Source: Clostridiales bacterium | GTDB lineage: Bacteria; Bacillota; Clostridia; Oscillospirales; CAG-272 | Reading direction: 5' to 3' | NCBI GenBank assembly: GCA_003523225.1 | Contig: DPGK01000031.1 | Coordinates: 8,387-55,136 of the forward strand | Length of the DNA stretch: 46,750 nt | Shown: in pieces, positions 8,227 to 16,761 of the stretch | How positions within the stretch are numbered: position 1 is the stretch's first letter | Layout of the letters: the number at the start of each line of letters is the position of its first letter | The notes under the pieces: generated by a model | The model's input: only the letters and a program-made list of their open reading frames with translations | Databases searched by the model: none | What the model was told of the DNA's origin: nothing | Program-made: the position numbers and the translations under genes

Positions 8227-9857
8227 TGAACACTGAAGCTCAGAAAGCAGGGCGACTGAGACCTTGCATGGTATTTTATATCATACTCGCCGCCGCGGCG
8301 GTGATATTTCCGACGATCTTCTTTGTGTCCGGACAAAAAGAGGCAGGAGTCGGGTTCCTGTTCTGGTGCTGTGTTGTATTTGGTCTGTTTATCAGCCGTC
8401 CTTCCTCTCTGCTTCATAAGCTCAGGACAGACAACATGGGCGTATGGGGGCGTGTGCTGACACTTGTTTTACTGATCGCAACCATAGCCGTGTGTATACT
8501 CCCGATGTCGCTTTCCCCATACTGGAACGGAGAAATTCCGGGACATCGCAACCAGTACGAAAAGCTCGCCGAGTCTATTCTTGACGGACACGTTTACCTT
8601 GACTACGGGGATGACACCAGTGCGCTTGAGGCGCTGGAAAATCCTTATGACCCTGCAAAGCGTACTGCCGCTCACGTAAGATTCCGTTGGGATCACGTGT
8701 GGTATAACTCTCATTACTATATGTATTTCGGGGTCGTTCCGGTTTTTCTGATCTTTATTCCATTCCGGCTGATAACGGGGCAGTCGCTAACTACCTACCA
8801 CGCAACGCAGGTGTTTGTGGCGGCGGCGATAATAGGTTTCTTCATGCTGTTTTATCTGCTGGCAAAAGCCTTTTTCCCTAAAATGTCGCTTGGAACCTAC
8901 CTTGCGCTTTCCTGTGCTTTCTCAATTCTGTCGCTGTGGTACAGCACCTCCGCGCCGGCGCTTTACTGCACTGCCATCACCTCCGCAATATGCATGGAGA
9001 TATGGAGTCTTTACTTCTTTTTCCGTGCGGTCTATGCCGAGCAAAAGGAAAACAGGCAGATACTTTTGGCTGGAATAGGGGCGCTGTTCGGTGCGCTGGC
9101 GTTCGGCTGCCGCCCGCCTATCGCGCTTGTGAATATAATTGTTGTTCCGCTTTTGTATGTGTTTCTGCGTCAGCGCAAATTCAGCGCGCGTCTGCTTGGC
9201 AAGCTGGCGCTTGCGGCAATGCCGTATTTTGTGATAGGCGCGGCGCTGATGTATTATAACTATATAAGATTCGGCAATCCGTTTGAATTCGGTCAGACAT
9301 ATCAGCTTACCGTTGCCGACCAGACTCAGTACAGCAGCTTTGCCGATGCATTTGACCTCAGCAAGCAGCTTAACGGTATGCTTGAAAACTTTCTGGGTAT
9401 GGGGCAGTTTACCAGTGAATTTCCGTATGTCCGTTACAGCGGCGCGCTTATAAACTTCCCGATCCTGTGCCTTTCCGCGGGGGTCATCCGCACGTCTGTT
9501 TTCAGACAGCTTAAAGAAAAAAAACTGCTGCCGGCTGTTATCGCGCTTTTCATGCTCCCGCTGATAATCACCTTTATAGATGTGCTGTGGTCACCGTATC
9601 TTATGGAGCGCTATCGCCTTGACATTTATTTTATCATGTCAATACTCTGCTTTATCATCGTTGGCTTGTGGTATAACGGCGTAGAGCCGCGCCGTCAGAA
9701 CGCCTTTGGCTGCTTCATAATGATAGCGTCAATTATCACCGCCATTTATGCGTTTATGCTCTTTTGCGTCCCTTATGACGGCAACGCGGCACAGCAGTGC
9801 GAGGGTATGCTCGAGGGCATTGAACAAACGGTGTTTTTCTGGAAATATATTAAATAA
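8226..9857 (+). CDS. Polytopic membrane protein, GT-C glycosyltransferase-like
   Basis: This 543-residue protein has roughly eleven to thirteen hydrophobic segments. The first large extracytoplasmic loop (about residues 95-165) contains PGHRNQYEKLAESILDG and WDHVWYNSHYYMYFGVVPV. Such a loop after the first helices is typical of GT-C enzymes that take sugars from polyprenyl-phosphate carriers outside the membrane. The aspartate in that loop could be the catalytic base, which is inference. It starts within the stop of the GT2 gene (TAATG), strengthening the donor-synthase plus transferase pairing. The acceptor is unknown (wall polymer, lipid or protein). Confidence 0.65.
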   Translation: MNTEAQKAGRLRPCMVFYIILAAAAVIFPTIFFVSGQKEAGVGFLFWCCVVFGLFISRPSSLLHKLRTDNMGVWGRVLTLVLLIATIAVCILPMSLSPYWNGEIPGHRNQYEKLAESILDGHVYLDYGDDTSALEALENPYDPAKRTAAHVRFRWDHVWYNSHYYMYFGVVPVFLIFIPFRLITGQSLTTYHATQVFVAAAIIGFFMLFYLLAKAFFPKMSLGTYLALSCAFSILSLWYSTSAPALYCTAITSAICMEIWSLYFFFRAVYAEQKENRQILLAGIGALFGALAFGCRPPIALVNIIVVPLLYVFLRQRKFSARLLGKLALAAMPYFVIGAALMYYNYIRFGNPFEFGQTYQLTVADQTQYSSFADAFDLSKQLNGMLENFLGMGQFTSEFPYVRYSGALINFPILCLSAGVIRTSVFRQLKEKKLLPAVIALFMLPLIITFIDVLWSPYLMERYRLDIYFIMSILCFIIVGLWYNGVEPRRQNAFGCFIMIASIITAIYAFMLFCVPYDGNAAQQCEGMLEGIEQTVFFWKYIK

Positions 9858-9890
9858 TTTTTTCGCAATATGCGATGAGGAGGTTTTTCA

Positions 9891-10808
9891 ATGATCAAAG
9901 TAGGAATGTACCCGATGAAATCCTCACAGTTTTCCGATGAGGAATGTCTTCGGATAATAAAATCGGTAGGTTTTGACTTTGTGTGCCTTGGTATGCGCAA
10001 GATAGCTGACGGCGGACTCGGCGACATACTCAAGGCGTGCGAAAAGCTCTCTCTTCCCGTGGACAACATCCACCTGACCGGAAACGGGACGACCGATATC
10101 TGGGAGGAGGGGCAGGCAGGCGAGGATATTACCGCGCGTTACTGCCGTGAAATTGAATTCTGCTCCTCTATGGGCATTCATGTCGGCATTACACATGTGA
10201 CGTGGGGACGTAAACCGGTATGTCCTGTAAGCGAAACAGGACTTTCCCGCTTTGAGCGCATTGCCGAATGTGCGGCAAAAAATGACTTTCTGCTTGCACT
10301 TGAAAACTCGGTTTATCCGGAGCATCTGTACGCCGTTATGGATCGCCTTGCCGATTCGCCGAACATCGGATTCTGCTTTGACAGCGGGCACCGCAACGCC
10401 TTTGCTCCCACCGAGGACTTCCTCGGGCGTTTCGGTTCGCGTCTTGCCGCAACTCATCTTCAGGACAATAACGGAAAGAGCGATCTGCACGTTATGCCCC
10501 TTGACGGCTGTGCGCCGTGGCAGGAGAACGCAAAAAGCCTTGCCGCTACGCGGCTCGGCAGCAGCCGCATAACCGCCGAGGTATCGGGAGATCCGCTGAA
10601 GAAGATGCCGGGTCTCAGCCGTGAGGAGATCGCCAGGGTCATATCCCCCATGGCGGTCGCGGGAGATGAAAAGATAGTACATATATACGACGGAGCGGTA
10701 ACCTTCTACGAGGACTTCAGCTATACGCAGAAGATAGAGCGTCTTTACGCGGCAATGAAGCGCGTTGCCGGAATGATCGAGGAAGAGTTAAAGAATACAA
10801 ACGCATGA
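9891..10808 (+). CDS. Sugar phosphate isomerase/epimerase-like TIM barrel
   Basis: This 305-residue protein belongs to the xylose-isomerase-like TIM barrel family (PF01261). The expected metal ligands are visible: E138 (LALENS), D164 with H167 (CFDSGHRN), H189 (ATHLQDN) and E230 (TAEVSGD). A GAGGAGG site precedes the ATG. Members isomerise or epimerise sugars, inositols or keto-sugars; the exact substrate cannot be read here. It lies 33 bases after the GT-C-like gene and is followed after 84 bases by an FAD oxidoreductase. An isomerase beside a dehydrogenase suggests carbohydrate or cyclitol breakdown, possibly a unit separate from the two glycosyltransferases. Confidence 0.8.
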   Translation: MIKVGMYPMKSSQFSDEECLRIIKSVGFDFVCLGMRKIADGGLGDILKACEKLSLPVDNIHLTGNGTTDIWEEGQAGEDITARYCREIEFCSSMGIHVGITHVTWGRKPVCPVSETGLSRFERIAECAAKNDFLLALENSVYPEHLYAVMDRLADSPNIGFCFDSGHRNAFAPTEDFLGRFGSRLAATHLQDNNGKSDLHVMPLDGCAPWQENAKSLAATRLGSSRITAEVSGDPLKKMPGLSREEIARVISPMAVAGDEKIVHIYDGAVTFYEDFSYTQKIERLYAAMKRVAGMIEEELKNTNA

Positions 10809-10892
10809 GCCTCTCCTTCGGTATACCAAGCCATGACCTTCGCGCCGTAATAATTCGATCTTCGGATATATGAAAAGGAACTGTCACAGACG

Positions 10893-12197
10893 ATGAATAA
10901 CATAAGTATAACAAAAAACATTCCGGTAGTCGGCAAATATGACGTTGTGGTTTGCGGCGGAGGACCCTCCGGATGGGTAGCCGCCACTGCGGCGGCAAGA
11001 AGCGGACGGCGCACAGCCCTTATTGAGCGCTTTGGCTTTCTTGGCGGCGCACAGACCGCGTGCTTTGTGGTTCCGATAAGCGGATTTTTCAAAAACGGCG
11101 AGCGTGTAGTGGGCGGCATCGCCTGGGAATATGTCGAAAGACTTATTGCCGACGGAGCGGCGCAGGTGGAAATGCCCAAGGGACACGTTTCGGTCGACAC
11201 CGAATTCTGCAAGCTCGAATCCCAGCGTATGGTGCTTGAAGCCGGTGTGGATATCTACACCAACTCATATATTTCCGGCGCTGTGCGCGATGGCAGCCGG
11301 ATAAGCGCCGTTTACTTTGAAAATAAAAACGGAACCGAGGCACTTGCCGGTTCTTACTTTGTTGACGCGACGGGCGACGGCGACCTTTGCGCCGCTGCCG
11401 GCGTTCCTATGATAGTTCCGACCTCACCACAGCCGCTTTCGTTCTGCTTTGAGCTGAGCGGGGTCGATGTCACCACGCCGCTTTTGCGCGACTGCATACA
11501 TCACAACGGCTACGGCGGAAAGCCCTCCTGCAACGCCGTCATACATGACTATCTCGACTCACTTTACCGCGAGGGAAAAGCGCCGATGTTCGGCGGTCCC
11601 TGGTTCAACACACTGCTGAACGGAGACAGGCTTATCGTCAATGTCACCCGCAATCCGGCAAGCGTGCTTGACAACCGCGCCTACGCCAAGGCGGAATGCG
11701 ATATGCGCGAGGACATTTTCCGCATAGTGGAAATTCTTCGTGAAAAATTCCCGGAATTCAGGAACTGCGTGATCTCCGGCACTCCGGCTAACGCGGGAGT
11801 GCGCGAGGGCAGACATCTTATCGGACTGCACTGCCTTACCGGAGACGAGGTGCTTTCCGCAGTCAATTTCCCCGATTCAATAGCGCGCGTGTCGCACCCG
11901 ATGGACGTTCACAGGATCACCGACGCCGAGCAGACGCTGGTTCAGCTTGCAAAGGCGGGATACGTACCCTACCGATCGCTTGTATCGGCTGACTGCGACA
12001 ACCTTACGGTAGGTGGACGTATATTCTCCGCCGACGACATGGCGCACGCCACCGCCCGCGTACAGGCAACGGCAATGGCTATCGGCGAGGCGGCGGGACG
12101 TGCCGCGGCTTTGTGCGCCGCCGACGGAACTCCGGTACAGCAGCTTGACACGGATCTTTTGCGCCGCACACTGCTTGAAAACGGCGCCGTGCTCTGA
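10893..12197 (+). CDS. FAD-dependent oxidoreductase (FAD_oxidored family)
   Basis: The 434-residue soluble protein has a Rossmann FAD site near its N terminus (GGGPSG at 22-27, then an acidic ERFG end) and the FLGGAQT segment characteristic of PF12831 oxidoreductases. DATGDGDL near residue 165 and a C-terminal GGRIFSADDMAHATARV segment complete the FAD pocket. There is no signal peptide. Relatives oxidise or reduce small polyols, sugars or carbonyls, but the substrate is not evident. It is the last gene before the bidirectional terminator at 12263. Confidence 0.8.
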   Translation: MNNISITKNIPVVGKYDVVVCGGGPSGWVAATAAARSGRRTALIERFGFLGGAQTACFVVPISGFFKNGERVVGGIAWEYVERLIADGAAQVEMPKGHVSVDTEFCKLESQRMVLEAGVDIYTNSYISGAVRDGSRISAVYFENKNGTEALAGSYFVDATGDGDLCAAAGVPMIVPTSPQPLSFCFELSGVDVTTPLLRDCIHHNGYGGKPSCNAVIHDYLDSLYREGKAPMFGGPWFNTLLNGDRLIVNVTRNPASVLDNRAYAKAECDMREDIFRIVEILREKFPEFRNCVISGTPANAGVREGRHLIGLHCLTGDEVLSAVNFPDSIARVSHPMDVHRITDAEQTLVQLAKAGYVPYRSLVSADCDNLTVGGRIFSADDMAHATARVQATAMAIGEAAGRAAALCAADGTPVQQLDTDLLRRTLLENGAVL

Positions 12198-12262
12198 TAC
12201 CGTTACCGGCTAAGCCAAAAGGGGGACGCAGAAGATACTACTGTGTCCCTTTAGAAATGTCA

Positions 12263-12297
12263 AAACCTCCCCCTGCACAGTCGGCAGAGGGAGGTTT
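12263..12297. terminator. Bidirectional terminator between convergent operons
   Basis: AAACCTCCC (12263-12271) pairs with GGGAGGTTT (12289-12297), with further inner pairing CTGC/GCAG. It lies between the stops of the plus-strand oxidoreductase and the minus-strand exchanger, with short T-runs on both sides. A weaker imperfect hairpin lies just upstream at about 12219-12252. Confidence 0.75.
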
Positions 12298-12314
12298 ACT
12301 TATTTACGTTTGAT

Positions 12315-13586
12315 TTACGCTATAAATGTTCCGATAAGGTTGGACGCGAGCACTACCAGCACCAACGCAACTGGGTAGGTGGCGGCGTATGCCGCGGCAA
12401 CATCGTCGGTTCCCGACACTCCGATAAGAGTTCCGAGCGCGGGGGTACTTGTCATTCCGCCGGTAAGCGAACCGAGGCTGTTGAGCATCGGGAGCTTAAA
12501 GACGTATTTGGCAAGGATATAGCCGAGTATCATGGGTATTATGGTCATGAGCGCTCCGGCGATGAAGCCGAAGAGCACCAGCATCGCGCCGTATTCGGAC
12601 GCGGCGACCTGAGACACCAGCTCAACTCCGCCCTCAACGCCTGCGCCGATGAGGAAGAGCATGAGTCCCAGCTCGCGGAATACCTTGAGCGTGGAATCGG
12701 ATATTTTAAGGCTGAGACCTCCGATGTGTCCGAAATGACCGAGAATGAGCGCCATGATGAGCGGACCGCCGGTCATTCCGAGCGAGAAGCAAGCCCCGGA
12801 GAAGCCATCCTTGGTCAGCGGTATTTTGATAGAGCCGAGCAGGATGCCCAGTACCACGGCAAGTCCGAAAACGCCGAAGCCGAATTCGTCAAGCTGAAAG
12901 CGTTTTTTCTTTTCGGTCTTTGCGGTTTCTTCAGTCTTCCCGGTTTTGGTTATGCGGATGGCATCGCGCTCACGCGCCATGTCGACGTGTGTGATCTTTG
13001 GGATTATCTGAACGAACAGCACAACACCGATGACTCCGAAGGGGTATGCGATAGCATGACCCAGCGCCACAAGTCCCTCCTCGGAGGCGACCTGCTTTGC
13101 AGCAGAAAACGCGGGGGTAGAGGTCAGCGCGCCGGAAAGCACGCCGTTGGCGAAGTCAGAGCCGATGCCGGGGATCAGTGCGAACACAACGGTCAGAGCC
13201 GCGCCGATAATGATAATTATAGCACCGAGCGGAACATATGATTTTGCGTTCTTTTTCAGATTGCGGAAAAAGTTAGGTCCGGCAATATATCCGACGGCGG
13301 TTACAAAGAGAACAAGCCCTACGTTTTCAAGGAACTTGTAGCTGGTGACAGCCGACGATTTTGCGCTTTCAATATAGAAGTTGGAAAGCACCGGAATATT
13401 CTGAAGTCCCGGCAGGGTAAAGAGATATCCGAACAGCAGAGCCATGATGAAAACTCCGGCGGTGCCAAGGGATACTCCCTTGATTTTAATACTGCCTATG
13501 GCATACCCGATAAGGCAGATCACAAACGCTCCGCAAAGCACCGTGGCAGTGCCGCTCATTCCGATGAGTTTGTTTATGAATTCCAT
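12315..13586 (-). CDS. AspT/YidE-type (AAE family) anion exchanger
   Basis: The 423-residue integral membrane protein has about ten helices in two halves that repeat the same motif (LSGALTSTPAF near 150-160 and LTGGMTSTPALG near 380-390). That internal duplication marks the aspartate:alanine exchanger family (PF06826). A charged loop near residues 205-235 separates the halves. The TrkA-C regulatory domains present in longer YidE/AspT members are absent. Family members exchange amino acids or dicarboxylates electrogenically. It is the last gene of the fum-hdr-flx-frd operon, 19 bases after frdA. I therefore infer that it brings in malate, fumarate or aspartate and exports succinate or alanine; the actual substrates are unproven. 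Confidence 0.85.
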   Translation of the reverse strand: MEFINKLIGMSGTATVLCGAFVICLIGYAIGSIKIKGVSLGTAGVFIMALLFGYLFTLPGLQNIPVLSNFYIESAKSSAVTSYKFLENVGLVLFVTAVGYIAGPNFFRNLKKNAKSYVPLGAIIIIIGAALTVVFALIPGIGSDFANGVLSGALTSTPAFSAAKQVASEEGLVALGHAIAYPFGVIGVVLFVQIIPKITHVDMARERDAIRITKTGKTEETAKTEKKKRFQLDEFGFGVFGLAVVLGILLGSIKIPLTKDGFSGACFSLGMTGGPLIMALILGHFGHIGGLSLKISDSTLKVFRELGLMLFLIGAGVEGGVELVSQVAASEYGAMLVLFGFIAGALMTIIPMILGYILAKYVFKLPMLNSLGSLTGGMTSTPALGTLIGVSGTDDVAAAYAATYPVALVLVVLASNLIGTFIA

Positions 13587-13605
13587 TGTCTTTCAGTTCT
13601 CCGGA

Positions 13606-15222
13606 TTATTTTGCTTCGTATCTGGGATTGCCGTGTGTGTAGCGCGGAAGAAGCATGGGAGACACCTTGTCGGTAACGATTCCGGCGGCTGCCATTTCTT
13701 CGTTGAAGCGGTCAATGTGGTCCAGGGTCAGCTTGCCGACCTCGACTTCCTTGGCGGCTTTTGCGGCGTTGACTCCGGCGTTTCTGCCGAAGACGATGAT
13801 GTCAAGCAGAGAGTTGCCCATCAGACGGTTCTCGCCGTGGATACCGCCGACTGCCTCTCCGGCGACATAAAGACCGGGAACGTCGCTCTGACCGTTGGCG
13901 GCTATCTTTATTCCGCCGTTCTGGTAATGCAGTGTGGGGTAAACAAGGATCGGGACCTTGCGCATATCGATCCCGTACTTGGCGTACATACGCATCATGG
14001 CGGGTATGCGTTTTTCAATCGTTCCCTCTCCTCCCTTGGCTTCGATCATCGGGGTGTCAAGCCAGACACCGTATCCGCCGTCGGGAGTGGGAACGCCCTT
14101 ATGTCTTGCACGGCACTCACGGATGATGGATGCCGCGGCAACGTCACGGGTCTCAAGCGGGTGCATAAAGGCTTCGCCGTCAACGTTTACAAGCATTGCG
14201 CCGATGGAACGCACCTTCTCGGTTACAAGAGCGCCGAATATCTGAGACGGATATGCAGCTCCGGTGGGGTGATACTGGAGAGTATAGGCGTAAAGCAGAG
14301 GAGCGCCTACGCGGTAGGCAAGCACCAGACCGTCGGCGGTCGCGCCGTAGTGGTTGGAGGTCGGGAAGCCCTGATAGTGCATTCTTCCTGCTCCGCCGGT
14401 TGCGATGATAACGGTCTTGGCGCGGGCAACCATCAGCTCGTGCGTTTCCATATTCATAAGCACAGCTCCGGCGGCGCGTCCGTTTTCGTCGAGTATCAGC
14501 TCGACGGCGGCGGTGAAATCGACCACGGGGATCGAGCGGTTCTGTACCTCATCGCGCAGCACGCGCATTATCTCAGCACCGGAATAGTCCTTGGCAGCGT
14601 GCATTCTCTTGCGGGAGGTTCCGCCGCCGTGGGTGGTTATCATTGTGCCGTCAGGCTCTTTATCGAACATAACGCCCAGGTCATTGAGCCACTTGACGGC
14701 TCCGGGACCCTCAGTTACCAGCTTTTCCAGCAGTTCGGGGACGTTTTTGAAGTGTCCGCCGCCCAGTGCGTCGAGGTAATGAATGGCAGGGGAGTCACCG
14801 GGCTTGTCAGCCGCCTGTATTCCGCCTTCAGCCATCATGGTGTTGGCGTCTCCGTGGCGGAGCTTTGTCACGATCATAACATTTGCGCCGTTTTCCTGCG
14901 CCATGATTGCCGCGGCGGAGCCGGCTCCGCCGCCGCCGATGACGAGAACATCAACGTCATAATCGGGAGCCTCGAGATTCACATCCGAAGCCTTGATGCG
15001 GCTGTGCGCCTGAAGCATTGCCGCCAGCTCAAGCGGTACTTTTTCGCCCTTGTTGGGACCTATCTTCAGCGTGTCGAACTGGGATTCGATATAGTCGGGG
15101 TGGAATTCGTGCAGCAGCGCGTCCTTTTCGTCGGCAGTCATGCGGCGGGGCTCCATGCCGAGTCTTGCGGCACGGGTGGCTTCCACCTTTTTAATCGATT
15201 CAAGCATTTCCTGTGTGTACAT
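13606..15222 (-). CDS. frdA: Soluble fumarate reductase flavoprotein subunit (FrdA/TfrA-like)
   Basis: The ATG at 15222 follows AAAGGGGG; a start at 15246 would overlap the upstream gene. The 538-residue protein binds FAD through GGGGAGS near residue 97, with the NTMMAEGG segment after it. All four catalytic positions of fumarate reductase/succinate dehydrogenase are present: H318 (HPTG), R359 (ETRD), H432 (LHYQNGG) and R466 (GENRLMGNSL). This fits fumarate or succinate rather than aspartate or another substrate. About 90 residues precede the FAD motif, a charged helical extension that ordinary FrdA lacks. No membrane anchor gene lies nearby, so the enzyme should be cytoplasmic and fed by the iron-sulfur subunit encoded upstream and the Hdr/Flx proteins. 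The direction (reduction) is inferred from context. Confidence 0.88.
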   Translation of the reverse strand: MYTQEMLESIKKVEATRAARLGMEPRRMTADEKDALLHEFHPDYIESQFDTLKIGPNKGEKVPLELAAMLQAHSRIKASDVNLEAPDYDVDVLVIGGGGAGSAAAIMAQENGANVMIVTKLRHGDANTMMAEGGIQAADKPGDSPAIHYLDALGGGHFKNVPELLEKLVTEGPGAVKWLNDLGVMFDKEPDGTMITTHGGGTSRKRMHAAKDYSGAEIMRVLRDEVQNRSIPVVDFTAAVELILDENGRAAGAVLMNMETHELMVARAKTVIIATGGAGRMHYQGFPTSNHYGATADGLVLAYRVGAPLLYAYTLQYHPTGAAYPSQIFGALVTEKVRSIGAMLVNVDGEAFMHPLETRDVAAASIIRECRARHKGVPTPDGGYGVWLDTPMIEAKGGEGTIEKRIPAMMRMYAKYGIDMRKVPILVYPTLHYQNGGIKIAANGQSDVPGLYVAGEAVGGIHGENRLMGNSLLDIIVFGRNAGVNAAKAAKEVEVGKLTLDHIDRFNEEMAAAGIVTDKVSPMLLPRYTHGNPRYEAK

Positions 15223-15235
15223 TGTTCTGCCCCCT

Positions 15236-15910
15236 TTATTTCTCAATTACTCTCTGATTGTAAAGCTCCTTCAGCTCGTCAAGGGGCTTGTTCATCAGCT
15301 TTTCGATAAGCTCTTTGAAGTCTCCGTTCTCTATCTCCTGTACTCTTTCCTCAAGATGCGCGCTCTTGGGAGCAAGATACTTACCGGTGAGACGGCGGGA
15401 GAGCAGAGCCACCTGCGGGTGAGTGATACCGGCAGGGCAGCGGGAGGAGCATATGCCGCACATTACGCAGTCAAAGGACGCCTCGGCGCACTTTTCATAC
15501 TCGCCGCGCTGTGCATATGCTATGTACTGCATTACATTCAGCCCCTGCGGACATGCCTTTGTGCAGGCGTTGCAGCCGATGCAGCTGTATATTTCGGGGT
15601 AAAGCTGCATCATTATCTGTTCCTCGGGCTTTACCTTTTCAATATCGTAGACCTGCTTTACCAGCGGGAAGAAGGGGAGCGTTGCGACATACATATTGTC
15701 CTCGACCTTTGTCTGGCAGGCAAGGCAGACCTTCAGCTCCCGGTCGCCTTTGATGCGGTAGATGGTGGCGCAGGCACCGCAGAAGCCGCAGCGGCAGCCG
15801 CAACCGCGAACCAGCTGATATCCCGCATATTCCATCGCGCCCATGATCGTGAGGCTTGACGGAACGGTGTATTTTTTACCCATGAGGTAGACGTTTACCA
15901 TATTATCCAT
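15236..15910 (-). CDS. frdB: Iron-sulfur subunit of soluble fumarate reductase
   Basis: The ATG at 15910 follows AAAAGGAG; an upstream ATG at 15934 would overlap the previous gene. The 224-residue protein starts with a ferredoxin-like domain whose cysteines (C37, C39, C41, C44, C47, C62, C65) can hold a [2Fe-2S] cluster. Two regular [4Fe-4S] motifs follow: CIGCNACTKACP (C110-C120) and CVMCGICSSRCP (C148-C158). Classical FrdB carries a [3Fe-4S] ligand set near the quinone; here both motifs are complete [4Fe-4S] types, suiting a soluble partner instead of quinone. TfrB of methanogens has a C-terminal HdrB-like CCG domain; this protein lacks it, while a separate HdrB is encoded in the operon. 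It likely wires HdrC/HdrB or FlxA to FrdA. Confidence 0.82.
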   Translation of the reverse strand: MDNMVNVYLMGKKYTVPSSLTIMGAMEYAGYQLVRGCGCRCGFCGACATIYRIKGDRELKVCLACQTKVEDNMYVATLPFFPLVKQVYDIEKVKPEEQIMMQLYPEIYSCIGCNACTKACPQGLNVMQYIAYAQRGEYEKCAEASFDCVMCGICSSRCPAGITHPQVALLSRRLTGKYLAPKSAHLEERVQEIENGDFKELIEKLMNKPLDELKELYNQRVIEK

Positions 15911-15930
15911 AGCGTTTTTCTCCTTTTGAA

Positions 15931-16761
15931 TCAATACTCAGGCGGCAGTTCATCAAGCTGATCGAAGCTGAACACAGGACCGTCCTTGCAGACATACTTT
16001 GAACCGATATTGCAGCGTCCGCATTTGCCGATGCCGCATTTCATTCTCAGCTCCATCGTCGTCCAGACCTGATCAGGGCTGAAGCCCTGTTCGTTAAGTC
16101 CGGCAAGCGTGAACTTTATCATGATGGGAGGTCCGCACATGACCACAGTTTTTGAGGTGTCAAAGTTCAGCTCCTTGACATAGTTCGGCACAAAGCCGAC
16201 GTGCCCGTCCCAGCCCTCCTGCGGGCGGTCGATGGTAAGGTGAACGTTAAAGCCCGGCTCTTTCATCCATTCCCCGGTGATCTCGGGGTAATCGACAAGA
16301 TCGTCCTTGGAGCGTGAGCCGTAAACGATATCCACGTTGCCGTATTTATCGCGGTTGTCGCGGATGTAGTTTATGACCGAGCGCAGCGGGGCAAGTCCTA
16401 TACCTCCGGCGACAAAGACCAGATCCTTGCCCGCAAACACGGTGTCTACCGGGAAGCCGTTGCCGTAAGGACCGCGTATAGTAAGCTCCTGACCGACCTC
16501 GATGAGATGAAGCCAGCTTGTAAGACAGCCGCACTTCTTGATGCTGAATTCCATGTATTCATGGTTTGTGGGTGAGGAGGTGATGGAGAACATTGCCTCT
16601 CCCTTGCCGGGAATGGACAGCATTGCGCACTGACCGGGAATATGCTCAAAGCATTTGCCGCCCTCGCGCGCGTTTACGCGGAAGGTCTTTACGTCGGGGG
16701 TATCCCGGCGGATGTCGGTAACAACGCCTACGTGCGGAAAAAGAAGATTTTCGGATGACAT
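15931..16761 (-). CDS. flxA: FAD/NAD(P)H-binding subunit (FlxA-like, PyrK/HyhG type)
   Basis: The ATG at 16761 overlaps the upstream stop by one base (TAATG) and follows AAAGGAG. The 276-residue protein has the ferredoxin-NADP reductase fold: an FAD-binding barrel with MFSITS near residue 60, the nucleotide motif GGIGLAPLRS near 115-125, and VMCGPPIMI near 215. A C-terminal [2Fe-2S] site uses C242, C247, C250 and C258, as in PyrK and sulfhydrogenase gamma subunits. In FlxABCD-HdrABC complexes of sulfate reducers (known), FlxA takes electrons from NADH. Its place after the two other iron-sulfur subunits and flxD is the mirror image of the flxABCD order. Confidence 0.85.
   Translation of the reverse strand: MSSENLLFPHVGVVTDIRRDTPDVKTFRVNAREGGKCFEHIPGQCAMLSIPGKGEAMFSITSSPTNHEYMEFSIKKCGCLTSWLHLIEVGQELTIRGPYGNGFPVDTVFAGKDLVFVAGGIGLAPLRSVINYIRDNRDKYGNVDIVYGSRSKDDLVDYPEITGEWMKEPGFNVHLTIDRPQEGWDGHVGFVPNYVKELNFDTSKTVVMCGPPIMIKFTLAGLNEQGFSPDQVWTTMELRMKCGIGKCGRCNIGSKYVCKDGPVFSFDQLDELPPEY

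Noticed and set aside
15223..15246. Longer start for frdA at 15246
   Set aside because: It overlaps the stop of frdB and lacks a ribosome site, while AAAGGGGG stands correctly before 15222.
13444..15309. Very long plus-strand open frame (over 600 codons) opposite frdA and the exchanger
   Set aside because: It is an antisense shadow of frdA. Its product has no recognisable domain, while the minus strand encodes intact conserved proteins with ribosome sites.
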